A program made the translations under genes and the position numbers. A stretch of 35,545 nucleotides of DNA, taken from Branchiostoma floridae (taxonomy: Eukaryota; Chordata; Leptocardii; Amphioxiformes; Branchiostomatidae). The stretch covers positions 23,815,190-23,850,734 of the forward strand of contig NC_049987.1 in the NCBI RefSeq assembly GCF_000003815.2. Reading direction: 5' to 3'. Shown here in pieces: positions 10,867 to 20,585 of the stretch. How positions within the stretch are numbered: position 1 is the stretch's first letter; every line of letters starts with the position of its first letter. Below the pieces are notes generated by a model. It ran no database searches and was not told the DNA's origin. It worked only from the letters and a program-made list of their open reading frames with translations.

Positions 10867-11185
10867 GTTTGTGTCAGATTTCTAACAGATATATAGCTTT
10901 GATAGAACCTAACGTTAACCGTTTGCATGATGTGTTGATTATGATTCCAGCTGGTGCCAATGACCAAGTTTCAATCCTGTTTAACAACTTAGCGTCAGAA
11001 TGTTCAAAAGGGATAAAACATTTGAAAAACACAGCAATAAATGTAGCATTAGAAAAGTAGCTGTTTGCAAGTGCTACAAGCGCTAGCAAATACATCTAAT
11101 TGATACTTTTCTCCACGTGGTCTAGCTATAGCCTCAAACAATCTTCTACTCTTTTACTCCAAACATTCATTCACATCTGCATGGT

Positions 11186-11310
11186 AACCAGCCCCTCTAG
11201 CACTGTCCTGCAACTTGCTACATTATGTAATTAAACACCACAGGGTGTCTACTTCATCTCCAATAACTAGGCTTACAGTCGTCTGGTCATTTGGTCTTGA
11301 TTGTTTGGAG
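11186..11310 (+). repeat. Dispersed repeat R1, forward copy
   Basis: Contains AACCAGCCCC, CTTGCTACATTATGTAAT and AAACACCACAGGGTGT. These blocks recur near 12656 and 35355 and in reverse at 6797-6878. It lies in the gene A intron between the membrane and tail exons. Confidence 0.75.
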
Positions 11311-11608
11311 AAGGGAAAGAAAATGAAGCAAAATAGCGATACTTGAAAACATCTCAAATTGTCGTTATCATATACATACCACGTATGTGGCGTAACTGGC
11401 TAGTGTTGGGCTTGGAATCTAGAGGCTCTGGGTCCCCTAATCTTGCAATTGGAAACGACACTTTACACACTACTTTTCCTAATGATGGAGGGACGCCCAC
11501 CGCTCTCCGGCTATCCTGTCAATAGTGTGACAAAAACACAAAACGTATTTTTCTATTATAAATATCACGAATATGCAGTCAATCTTAATGTACTTTCCAC
11601 ACCTCCAG

Positions 11609-11809
11609 AGAAGACCACCGGGTCAACCCTGACAGCTTCCCGGGCCCTCCCTCCCCTGCCGCCGTACCTGGACGCCCGGTCCGCCCCGGCCATGGACCCG
11701 GACTGCGACATGGACGGGCTCGAGCTGCAGGACTTTAACGGCACCCTCAAGCCGCGCCCTCCCCCCAGGGTGGACAAACAGCCCTACTCCATAGGACTAT
11801 CCTATCCAA
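11609..11809 (+). CDS. Gene A exon: proline-rich cytoplasmic tail
   Basis: Phase 1-1 exon of 201 bp, acceptor CACACCTCCAG and donor GTAGGT. It encodes ALPPLPPYLDARS, then DMDGLELQDFNGTLKPRPPP and YSIGLSYP. GC content rises sharply compared with the flanking introns. Gene B has a matching exon with PMPPVPKY, DMELHELD and SVGLAYS at equivalent places. The LPPY and proline runs could bind WW or SH3 domains; that is inference from motif shape only. Confidence 0.8.
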
Positions 11810-12373
11810 GTAGGTAGATACACTTCGTGTATTTCTATGGTTGTTTCTGAGTTGAAAATTTAACGATAGAGAGTTTGGATAAGGGTTATTGTCGTGATAT
11901 CCGTTTCTGGCTACTGTTACTGCTGCTGTCAATGTCTTTAGCCAAACGCTGCAAGGTTCCTTCATGCTATTAGCATACTTTTCACAATGACGATCACAGA
12001 CTGAACTATGTACTGTTGCTATCATCCATTCATTATTGTTATCATTATTATTTTGTTATGATCATCGTTGCCATTTATATCATTGTTAATCGTATGTTGA
12101 TTTGTTATTTGTTTGTGATTTTATGCATACTACTTGTATTTTATTTTCGTATACACAATGCATTTCTTTATTTCATTTGAAAGCGTGTCAGATACATAAA
12201 GCTGACAATAAGGCAGTGTAGCTGATATTACCGATTTGACGTTTATCTATTTGTGCTATTTACACTTACAATGTAAAGCAGTGACCGTGACAATCAGCTT
12301 GTCAACCCAGATGGGAAACAAGACAGAATATAAATTTGAAATGAATGAACTCTGTCCCAACTGACCCCTGTAG

Positions 12374-12489
12374 GTTTGATGCACCCCCTCCCTCCCTACT
12401 CCACTGTGGAGAGACAGAGGCCGGACGGGGAGGACAACATGCTGGACTCGCCCTACCTGGAGGACCCCTGGGAAACGGAGGTCACTTAA
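12374..12489 (+). CDS. Gene A last exon (form 1): conserved LPPYSTVERQ tail
   Basis: Acceptor TGACCCCTGTAG is followed in phase 1 by SLMHPLPPYSTVERQ, RPDGEDNMLDSPYLEDPW and the C-terminal residues ETEVT before TAA. The block LPPYSTVERQxPDGEDN is nearly identical in gene B, the strongest conservation in either tail. YSTV fits the YxxPhi sorting-signal form and the tyrosine may be phosphorylated; both are inferences. The end (TEVT) is not a classic class I PDZ ligand. Confidence 0.85.
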
Positions 12490-12655
12490 AACACCAAAGA
12501 GGTTCAGACTTTAGTTGTAGTTGATATAAACATACGACATCTACATTTCAAAGACAGATAAAAAATACTAAAAGGCAAGTTTTTCAAGCAAATATACCAT
12601 TACATGGTCTAGTCTTAGAAACTACTGCTATGTTTATATTGTCTTACTTAAGCTT

Positions 12656-12775
12656 AACCAGCCCCTGCCCTGCCACTTGCTACATAATGTAATCAAACAC
12701 CACAGGATGTTTGCTAGTAACCATGGTGACAGCTGTCCGGTCCAGGCCATTGACTTGGACAAAAATATCTTTCCC
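12656..12775 (+). repeat. Dispersed repeat R1, forward copy
   Basis: Reads AACCAGCCCC, TGCCACTTGCTACATAATGT, AAACACCACAGGATGTTT, AACCATGGTGACAGCTGTC and CCATTGACTTGG. It is the most complete copy of R1 in the window. It lies between the two possible last exons of gene A. Confidence 0.75.
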
Positions 12776-12949
12776 TGTCGTTATTGTAAACATGAGACTA
12801 CAATTTGAAAGTTTCAAGAAACAAGATGGTTATTCTGGATTATAACTGTTTGCAGTTGATATAAGCATGTTCTCTTTTCAATTATATTTGTAATCTAGCT
12901 ATGATGGTATCTATATGATTTGTTTAAGTCACTGTCTTTGTGTTCCTAG

Positions 12950-13023
12950 GAATTTATGGCTCCTCCATCCGAAGGTCTTACGAGGAAAAGGATCGACAAC
13001 AGAGCTCTGTGCTGAACCTTTAA
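12950..13023 (+). CDS. Gene A possible alternative last exon (form 2)
   Basis: A good acceptor (CTTTGTGTTCCTAG) is followed by an open frame starting in phase 1, the phase in which the tail exon 11609-11809 ends. Skipping 12374-12489 would therefore give a tail ending R-IYGSSIRRSYEEKDRQQSS-VLNL before TAA at 13021. The sequence is rich in charged residues and ends in a form like a class II PDZ ligand (Phi-x-Phi). The AATAAA at 13361 lies 340 bp beyond. No gene B counterpart is visible, so this rests on splice site, phase and position only. Confidence 0.45.
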
Positions 13024-13360
13024 GTGACGTTTTTTCTTATGATGACTGTCAGTGACAATTCATGCCAACAAAACATTTTCACTCTCTTATAAGAAGCACC
13101 AATACTTATGTACATAAACCGATTAAGTACTGACATGGTAAAGCTGTAACAAGAACAGAAACTTTTAGTTAACGTATCTTCGGTGTTTTTGTAAAGAAGT
13201 GGAATATAAAATTAACCTACCAGTCACGTTTTGGGGCGTTTGTACCTCCTGATTTACCATTATGTTTGTCTCACGTGCACCTTTAACCACTCTATCCATT
13301 TGAATGAAGCATTGCGGGTCATTTTGTATCGGTACGTCACATGTTGCTATGTTAATTGTA

Positions 13361-13366
13361 AATAAA
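13361..13366 (+). promoter_or_regulatory. Polyadenylation signal AATAAA of gene A
   Basis: AATAAA occurs about 870 bp after the form 1 stop and 340 bp after the form 2 stop. Within about 60 bp downstream come T- and GT-rich bases. It is the best + strand candidate for the gene A transcript end. Confidence 0.5.
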
Positions 13367-13627
13367 ACATATTTATACCAAGTGTAAAGTTGCTGCTGTC
13401 TAAGTTACGGAGTAAAACTGTTTGACACGTTCGAGCCACATGGAGGCTACCAAAGCAATGGGATTCGAAACACACTATTGTCAGAAGATACACCGTTATT
13501 TTTGTAACAATACTGTATGTAATATGTAAGTATTAAAATTGAACTGTGATGGCCATCGACATAGTAGCAAATCATTTATACACTATCTCCTTACCAAAAA
13601 GTAACGCGTTTATTAACTACCTTTCGA

Positions 13628-13745
13628 CCACGGTCCTATTGCCCTTATCAGGTTACCATCCCTCCACAAAGACGGGGGCCGATACTGACTTCCGGGCACA
13701 TTTGACCCGTTGCTGACGTCACATTTCCGTTTAGGCCATGTGACA
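13628..13745 (-). repeat. Dispersed repeat R2, reverse copy
   Basis: The reverse complement carries CATGTGACCTAAACGGAA, TGTGACGTCAGCAACGGGTC, GTGCCCGGAAGT, CCCCCGTCTTTG and GAGGGATGG. It matches the copy at 9359-9475 in gene A, in the opposite orientation. Confidence 0.75.
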
Positions 13746-14257
13746 TCGGCGTCGCGTCAAATCACTTAAGAAGGATCAGACGACCTTTCGAAATCTTGTT
13801 TGTTAAGTGTCTTGCGAATCAGAGATAGCGTAAATAATGTGTTACTATGATGTGCCATTACTGTATTCCATTGTCAGAGATAAACAATGTATCATTTGCG
13901 GAAGAATAAAAAAAAGAACTTTGGCTGTTCTATCAAACAGTCGATCTATCCATAACTTAATTCAAAATTCCATATCGTACTTATTTCGTGTACTACCAGT
14001 ATAATTGCTTTTATCACACCAACACCAAACATATATATGATGTGAAGTCATTTATTCCTCATTCATGCAGCGTGTATTATTTCATGATTTGCACGTCACA
14101 GTGTTGTTAATTGATTTCAAGCCATATGCTGTGATAAACAAAGTCAAAAAGATCTAGTACGTATTCATGTTGCTTCATTTAGTGCCAGCACTGTGAAGAC
14201 TGAAACTTCTTGCCGCAGTGGTCTGTGGTTGGCTCAACTGTTATTATAGAGTAATTT

Positions 14258-14380
14258 CCAAGCAGATCTCGCTGTGGCAAATGGGAAGGAGTTTAGCCGG
14301 CAGAGGAGCCTCGCTGTGGCCAATAACACTCCTCTGTCGGATGAAACTCCTTCTCCTTTGCCACAGCAAGATCTGCTTGG
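14258..14380. repeat. Foldback element: ~51-bp inverted arms with 20-bp loop
   Basis: The left arm (14258-14308) begins CCAAGCAGATCTCGCTGTGG. The right arm (14329-14380) is its reverse complement with a few mismatches and one small indel. A strong hairpin would form in DNA or RNA. No target duplication was identified. It is likely a foldback MITE. Confidence 0.85.
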
Positions 14381-14608
14381 AGATTGATTATAGAGTATAA
14401 AAGCACACCAGACAGACATTGAGAGAGCATGAAGCACGACTTGTGAGAACTGCTAGAATGAAGACCCGGGTACTATCTACCTAGGTTTTCTTACGAACAC
14501 TGTATCCAGCTGCAGGTATCCAATAGACTGAAGTTATGTTGTATCAGTTTCGGCTTGTGATCAAACCCACCCACTCCAGCGCCCACCCACCCACTTCCAC
14601 CACTACCA

Positions 14609-14767
<159 letters not shown>

Positions 14768-15424
14768 CGACATGGTGAATGTCCCAGCTCAGATCATGAC
14801 AAGACTTTTACTAATACGCAATTACAGCGAAATCCTCAGGGATAAGCTTGTCTATCAACTACACTCTTAGCTACTCGAAACACGTAATACTATGTAATAA
14901 GTATAGAGCTTGCCGGCAATCCGACAGCTATTAAAGTTAGAGTCGCACTCACCTTGGGTCTGTGATGATCGTTGGCGGGAAAGCTGACCTCTCACCCTTA
15001 ACCTTTGCTGTCAAAATGTTTATCTCTGGCTTTTTGAGAATCAGTATTTCGCGATCGTCAGAAATATATGTAAACCCTTAAGTTAACAATTGATCACACT
15101 AATAAAGATGCGATAAACAAGAGTAAAATGACAAAATACTGATCACGGAGGTCAATAGGGTCAAATGTTGACCTCTTGTTCCCGCCGCTTTTGAAAAGCT
15201 AAGTGTATAAGGCTGTCTGCTGTGCAAGACGGTTGTGAGTTCATTCCACAGGATATAAAGGATCAAGGATGGGGACCATGACTTTCCATTGTCAAAAGTA
15301 AGTGTTTGTCAGTGATAGCATAGACGACGTTTGATGATTTTGTTACCAGAATTGTAAAATTAGGTATCGTCCTTTGTACCCAGTACCGCCGCCCTCCCCA
15401 AACCGGAGCGACTGTCAGACACAT

Positions 15425-15769
15425 CAGGGCACGAAATACCACCTGCATATGCAGGTTAGTTCAGGTAAAATTAGAGCTGTGCAGGTATTTCTGGTGTCTA
15501 CCTGCACCTAACCTGCACTGGTCCATGTACTGGGTTTTATACATAAATGTCCTATGATTTAGGTGTATATGTATTGTTATTAGCTGCATTGACTTTTCCC
15601 ACTTTTAAAATATTAAAGAAAAAATAGCAAAGGTTGCTGAACAATTTTAGTATGATCCATACTTCTTTAATTCAGAGTGGTGCAGGTAACTTTTGTCTGG
15701 TGCAGGTAATGTTCAATGTTTCCTGCGCCCAGTGAGTGCAGTTATGCAGAAAAAGTAATTCGAGCCCTG
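15425..15769. mobile_element. hAT-like MITE, copy 1
   Basis: The ends are inverted: CAGGGCACGAAATAC at the left, and at the right the complement of CAGGGCTCGAATTAC. CAGGG/CCCTG ends are common in hAT elements. The inside is dense in ACCTGCA and its complement. A second copy at 29718-30014 shares most of the body, including GGTCCATGTACTGGGTTTTA. No coding capacity and no clear 8-bp target duplication were seen. Confidence 0.7.
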
Positions 15770-16876
15770 TACACGAAGGTCTACCCTGTGGTTAGGGAAA
15801 ATACTTGACAACATTCGTGGCCAACGAACTGGTTGCTCCCACATTTAGTCAATTTCTAATAATTGTATGATGTTATCACCAGCGATAGCTGAATAACACC
15901 ATTGACCACTAGTGCTAGCAGTACTATTCGGATTCTCCAGGTGGCGTTGCAGAACGTTTATAATGATAATACCTACATCAGCAAGTTAAACCTGTTTTTC
16001 GAAACCCGTCTTCATTATTATTCGATTGAATCATAATATAATAGTACAATTAAAACCAAGGATAGGGTGTTTAAGCTGTTTTTATTCAACATAAGTTAAC
16101 ATTGCTTTATATGTACACTCCATACCCATTGCATGGTATGGCACAGTCATAGCATACAAATATAAATCAACGGTACAATATGCAAATCGAAACAAGGGTA
16201 CCTTGTACCCTAGGTATCTCCAAACACGAACATGGCAGCGTGCCGATAGAACGAACATCAGTTGGCGGACGCAAGACAACAGACATCGTGTCGCTTTTAC
16301 CCATTGTTCTCTCTCTAGGTACAATTCTTCCGGTGTACATGGCTCACATTTTCTTCGCTGTGAATAGGGGCACCACATAGGTCACCAGTTTAAAGTAACG
16401 TTTCCCAATAACTCCTTCTGGAACTCAGACCATGCTTTTAGCTCCACCCAACTCGGTTAGAACGTAGAAATGCAAACTAAAACGTAAAGATGCAAATATT
16501 TGACCTATATGCAGCCAGTATACCATTAGTGGAGGGGAACATTACCATGATATCATTGGTTGAACTGCCATGTTGTGATGGATAGTCGGATCGGTAGTTA
16601 TGCAGCCCTTTAGTTGGGCAGTCCTGGCTATACGCCTTTATAATCCAAATATTAAATAGATAAACAAACGTCCCCACTTTTTCTGATCTTTGAACCCCTC
16701 ATCGATGATCATCTCATAGTTTCCTTGATGTAGTAGAACTGTTCCGAAAGGTGCAATGATTACAGAAGTCGCTTGGTGGCAGGGTAGTCAGTAGCATCTT
16801 CACGGCATGACGTCACAGATATGAACATCGCAACCACCAATATGGCGGAATCCTTGTCACATAATTTTGTTCGTAA

Positions 16877-17101
16877 GGGCGCGGTCACAAAGTGAGTGCG
16901 ATCGTCGCACGATTTTGATGCCATAGGATTTTCAAGCAAGCCGTGACAGAACCAACTACAGACATGGATCCAAAACAGCATTCCGTGTACCAAGACAGTT
17001 AAACCTTGCAGAGACGTACATTTTTTTGTCCTCCAAAATGGCCGACGTTAGCGATAGCACGATCATCGCACCCTAAGTTTGACCTAAGTGTGACCGCGCC
17101 C
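16877..17101. mobile_element. PIF/Harbinger-like MITE with TAA target duplications
   Basis: 225-bp element. The first 13 bases, GGGCGCGGTCACA, are repeated in inverted form at the right end, with further inner similarity (GTGCGATCGTCGC on the left; GTGCGATGATCGTGC in the right end's complement). It is flanked directly on both sides by TAA (16874-16876 and 17102-17104). A 3-bp TWA duplication is characteristic of PIF/Harbinger. There is no open frame of note. Confidence 0.8.
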
Positions 17102-17414
17102 TAAGTTTGGAATATGGCTGGGCTCATAATCTCATCCAAGATGCAACCGTCGCTGATGCCTGTATCCTCATCACGGGCTGTATGATGTTGTTCTTGCCTG
17201 ACTAAAGGGAAGGGGTAGCCTGAAAATAAAGCAGATTTCATAACTTTGATCCATAGACTGAAATGGTAAATATCTATTCATGCTTCTGTTGAGTCAGATT
17301 TCAATAAAATCATGCTAATACGACGAAGTCAAGATCTATTAATGTAATGATACATTTTATAATGTAGCTACATATCAAGAACAAAATAACAGATTAAAAA
17401 ACTTTGAAATAGCA

Positions 17415-17955
17415 AACAAGAATCCCACAACACAACTTACAGAAACCTTACGGAGCTATGAGTGTATCATTTCTAATCAACGGACCAAACGATTCAAACT
17501 CTTAAAAGAGCAAAGAACTCAGCATCAAGAACGACATCACAGCTTAAAGAGCAAAGAACCCCACAACACATCTGCATCATACAGAGCCCTTCCAGGACGA
17601 AGAGTCTATCATCTCTAACATACGGGAAGAACAACTTTTCTTTCGTCAAGTGATAGAGCACAGCATTAAAGAGCAGAGAACTCAACATCAATTACGAATT
17701 GGCGTCTTAAAAGAGCAATCAACCACACAACACATAGCCATCTTACAGTATCCTTACGGGACTTTGACTCCATCCTCTCTAACTTACCGGGACGAACTAC
17801 TTCAATTATTTCATCGAGAGATAAACCACAGCTTTAAACAAACGACAAAGAACCCAACCTCAAGAACAACATCACAGCTTAAAAGGGCAATCAACCCCAC
17901 AACACATAGCCATCTTACAGTATCCTTACGGGCACTGTGGGGCCGTCCTCTCTAA
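17415..17955. repeat. Degenerate tandem array overlapping the end of the gene B coding sequence
   Basis: Units of roughly 150-200 bp share AACATC..CAGCTTAAA, AGAGCAA, CCCACAACACA, CATCTTACAGTATCCTTACG and CCATCCTCTCTAAC. The unit at 17881-17955 includes the last codons and stop of gene B. Another near 17735-17790 repeats TTACAGTATCCTTACGGG almost exactly. Confidence 0.75.
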
Positions 17956-18045
17956 ACGTGGTCAAATGCCGGATGTTGTCCTCCCCATCCGGAAGTTGGC
18001 GTTCTACCGTGGAGTAGGGCGGAAGTGACGTCGAGTGGACAAGGC
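17915..18045 (-). CDS. Gene B last exon: conserved LPPYSTVERQ tail
   Basis: After acceptor CACCCTTTCCTTCAG the frame (phase 1) reads LVHSTSLPPYSTVERQLPDG, EDNIRHLTTFREDG and PTVPVRIL before TAA (complement of 17915-17917). The first half matches gene A's last exon nearly residue for residue; the C-terminal 20 residues differ completely. That divergent end lies inside a tandem array, suggesting the C-terminus was remodelled by the repeat. The VRIL end resembles no PDZ ligand I can assign with confidence. Confidence 0.88.
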
Positions 18046-18450
18046 CTGAAGGAAAGGGTGAAAATGAACACGTGATAAGGACATACCTGTTGTGTTTTTT
18101 TTTTATCTTAGCTTTTTCGTCTTTGGCTTTACTGTATCTCAATCCAAGAATATAAAGGAAGTATGTGTAAGACATGATTGACTTATCTACTGTTTCTGTT
18201 CGAAAAATTCACTTCCGCAATACATTAGATATCAAGACTTCATCTAGCGTTAAAATAACTGATACTACAAGTAAGTTATAGATACGTCCTTGATACTTCG
18301 CAGTCCACATTTTGAATCACTGAAATATAATTTTCATGCTCGCTTTTGTATTTTTCTTTCAAATCGAAACTACGACCAATGTGACTTAGAAGAACAAAAT
18401 GATTGCTTTAGAAACGTCACCATCGTCACGTGATTGTCTTATCCCAAAAC

Positions 18451-18684
18451 CTGAGTAGGCCAGCCCTACGGACTTCCACTCTGCGTCGTCCCTCCCCCTG
18501 GAAGCCAGCCCTACGGACTTCCACTCTGTGTCGTCCCTCCCCCTGGAGGAAGGGTGCGGCTTCAGTGCGCATGCCCTGTCCAGCTCGTGCAGTTCCATGT
18601 CCTCCACACCGGAGTCTATGGTGCCGGTAGCGTGGATGTACTTGGGCACGGGTGGCATAGGACGGGAGGCCGACACACCGTGAA
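18451..18684 (-). CDS. Gene B exon: cytoplasmic tail with 15-residue duplication
   Basis: Phase 1-1 exon of 234 bp, acceptor TCCCCAACAG and donor GTTTTG. It encodes VHGVSASRPMPPVPKYIHAT, GTIDSGVEDMELHELD, ALKPHPS and then SRGRDDTEWKSVGLA followed by SRGRDDAEWKSVGLA, an exact 45-bp in-frame tandem duplication (18459-18503 and 18504-18548). Gene A has only one such segment position (before SIGLSYP). DMELHELD aligns with DMDGLELQDFN of gene A. Decayed copies of this exon lie just upstream. Confidence 0.85.
18459..18548 (-). repeat. 45-bp in-frame tandem duplication inside the tail exon
   Basis: Two adjacent 45-bp units differ at only two positions, one of which changes threonine to alanine in the DDxEWKS segment. 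They repeat 15 residues exactly once. The high identity indicates a recent event that kept the reading frame. Confidence 0.95.
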
Positions 18685-18734
18685 CTGTTGGGGACACAGA
18701 TGTATCAGGTTATGATAATGATGGATTTAGACAA

Positions 18735-18830
18735 CGGGTATAACTGCAGTTTCATGTCCTCCACACCGGAGTCTATGGTGCCGGTGGCGTGGATGTACTT
18801 GGAGACGGGAGGCCGACACACCGTGCACTG
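18735..18830 (-). pseudogene. Decayed tandem copy 2 of the gene B tail exon
   Basis: About 90 bp match the exon start (CACGGTGTGTCGGCCTCCCG) and the ATAGACTCCGG part. 14 bases between them are deleted relative to the exon, shifting the frame. The exon start is 143 bp upstream (on the - strand) of the real one at 18684. The acceptor region reads TCGACAG with few pyrimidines. Confidence 0.8.
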
Positions 18831-18899
18831 TCGAGAACAAGGGTTAATTAATAATAATCAGAAATCCATTGAACAACAGCAAGTTGAATAACTGAAAAC

Positions 18900-19015
18900 A
18901 ACTACAGTTCCATGTCCTTCACACTGGAGTCTATGGTGCCGGTAGCGTGGATTTACTTTGGGAAGGGAGGCATATGCCGGGAGGCCGACACCCCTTGGAC
19001 TGCTGAGGACAACGG
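18900..19015 (-). pseudogene. Decayed tandem copy 3 of the gene B tail exon
   Basis: Matches the exon start and PMPPVPKY segment at the DNA level, but the tyrosine codon TAC has become the stop TAA. Further bases are altered, and the frame stops again after GGAACTG. It lies 172 bp from copy 2. A shorter trace of the same border (ATGAATTGCTGAGAACAAC) is visible near 19222-19240. Confidence 0.8.
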
Positions 19016-19379
19016 CAAATGTATCGGATTCATAATCAGAGTTGGGCATCACTAGCAGTATTTATTTATTTCTATACAGCCGAATGAATCAAATCAAAGC
19101 AAATCAGTCAGCAGTGGTGGAATAAAACAGTGTACTGAAGTTACAAAGACCATCAAAATCGCAGTCTGTGCTTTTACGATAACAGAATTCGAATGCTTCC
19201 CAACAGAAGTCGAATATACACCATGAATTGCTGAGAACAACAGCAAGATGAATAATTTTCCAGTGCTTAGTACCTGGCGCTGTCATCCCTGTAGGAAAAC
19301 ATATAAGCTCGGTGTAAGCAGTCATTTGTCGGCATGACCTTGTCAGAATCACATAGTTAAATTAGGTAAGTAAACGTAC

Positions 19380-19508
19380 CTGTTGGTTTTCTCTGTTTCC
19401 TGGTGACTCTCCTCTTCTTCAGCACACAGCCGAACGCCATGGTGGCCATCAGCGCAAGCGCACTGGCCGTGCTGGCGATGATGATAATGAACAACGACGT
19501 CTTCGACT
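19380..19508 (-). CDS. Gene B exon: transmembrane segment
   Basis: Phase 1-1 exon of 129 bp between acceptor TTCGCCATCCCAG and donor GTACGT. It encodes ESKTS, then the hydrophobic run LFIIIIASTASALALMATMA, then FGCVLKKRRVTRKQRKPT, a strong cluster of positive charges typical of the cytoplasmic face. Position, phases and size match the gene A membrane exon, although the hydrophobic sequence itself is not conserved. Confidence 0.87.
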
Positions 19509-19670
19509 CTGGGATGGCGAATGAATGTAAGTTGGTCATAATTATATCTCATGTTGATGTGAAAATAATATCCATATACCTACATTTTATGTACTGCAGC
19601 ATAATGATAGCAATGCGATACGGCATACGAATATTATGTCGGTGATAGCAAAGTTCTTTCTATACAATTA

Positions 19671-19936
19671 GCTACGGCCGCGTGGCGCGTTGGTACACCC
19701 GATCCCTCGATCTCGGAAGTTAAGCAACGCGCGGTCCGGATAGTGCTTGGATGGCGGACCACCAAGGACGTCCGGATTGCTGTAGCCTCACGAAATTTTC
19801 CACGAAATCGTCTTTCGGGAGGGACTAAAACGGGGGTCCCGGTGTTCGAGGCCTCGACCACGTTAAACAGCCTCATTACTCATACTTTTGGTACCTACTG
19901 GCTGGCAAAATACACCAGATGATTATTATTATTACC
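19671..19936 (+). mobile_element. 5S-rRNA-headed SINE (SINE3 type)
   Basis: The head (19671-19788) follows the whole 5S rRNA gene: GCTACGGCC at the start, GATCTCGGAAGTTAAGCA including the A box, TAGTGCTTGGATGG as the C box, and TGCTGTAGCC at the end. It has many substitutions, and CC has become CT or GT in places. A body follows (GGGAGGGACTAAAACGGGGG, TTCGAGGCCTCGACCACG), then an ATT-rich tail (GATTATTATTATT). It lies antisense in a gene B intron. It is a retroposon and not a working 5S gene. Confidence 0.85.
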
Positions 19937-20348
19937 ACTAGGTGGTTTATTGAAGACCGACGTTTTAGTGACCGCCTGATACCTTCCTCTGGGTAATACT
20001 GACTGATTGGTTCTATTGCGAACTGCAGCTAGGTGTCGCTGCTGACAGATGTGACTCGAAACGTAAAAAAAAACATATACATAGCAATAATACATATCAT
20101 GTCGTCATGATAAGCTATAGGGATAAACCAATCAATCCCTATAAATCAGGCACGTTGTCCAATACGAACACATCAAAACAAGTTTGCGACTTCAAGCGTC
20201 AAATTGAAGCTCTCAAGCCTGTTACTTGCAAATATAAAACTGATGCTGGTCTGCAGCAATCAATATAGTAAGGCTACTAAGGTATGCCACGCGTAGTTTG
20301 GAGATTGAACACTGTAGTTTGACCAATGGTAGACACAAACTACGCTAC

Positions 20349-20450
20349 CTTTGACCTCCAGTTGAATGTTCCGTTTGAACACGTTAGAGGCCTGACAGAT
20401 ATAAGTGCCCGCCCGGCCTAAATCCACGTGTTTAACGGTCAAATCAAGGT
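20349..20450 (-). CDS. Possible extra or alternative exon: copy 3 of the second half of Ig5
   Basis: This 102-bp copy keeps the reading frame through DLTVKHVDLGRAGTYICQAS, with the F-strand cysteine, then NVF and KRNIQLEVK, minus the three residues GPV of the original. The donor (GTAGCG) equals that of the real Ig5 exon. A possible acceptor (GAAGTTTTAG) sets phase 1 in and phase 1 out, so inclusion would not break the frame, but it would add only half an Ig domain. The acceptor is pyrimidine-poor. A decayed duplicate is the simpler reading. Confidence 0.3.
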
Positions 20451-20585
20451 CTAAAACTTCTTACTGACCAATACAAAAACTGGTGCTGGTCTGCCTACTG
20501 ACAGACAGAAAATAACTTCCTAAGGGCGCTGTCGTATGCCACACGTAGTTTCTCAACTGATAGATCTAGGCTTTAACGTAACTAC

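Larger units (their letters stand above)
3496..13366 (+). other. Gene A: Kirre/nephrin-like Ig cell-adhesion membrane protein (whole transcription unit, 5' end missing)
   Basis: Eleven exons joined by GT/AG introns with matching phases give about 630 residues: five Ig domains, one membrane helix and a short proline-rich tail. The first Ig domain has the YxxxITGNSGVGEYSMEI...DEGGYRC pattern of the Kirre/nephrin group, whose Kirre members also have five Ig domains. From family knowledge such proteins act at the cell surface in homophilic or heterophilic adhesion; this role is inferred. No signal-peptide exon is identified upstream of 3496, so the true start is missing or unrecognised. The gene faces paralogous gene B tail to tail. 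Introns contain decayed exon copies and dispersed repeats. It could instead belong to a lancelet-specific Ig family that only resembles Kirre; the Ig architecture itself is secure. Confidence 0.8.

Noticed and set aside
19671-19788. Functional 5S rRNA gene
   Set aside because: Many substitutions at normally invariant positions and a SINE body attached in place of a terminator mark it as a retroposon head.
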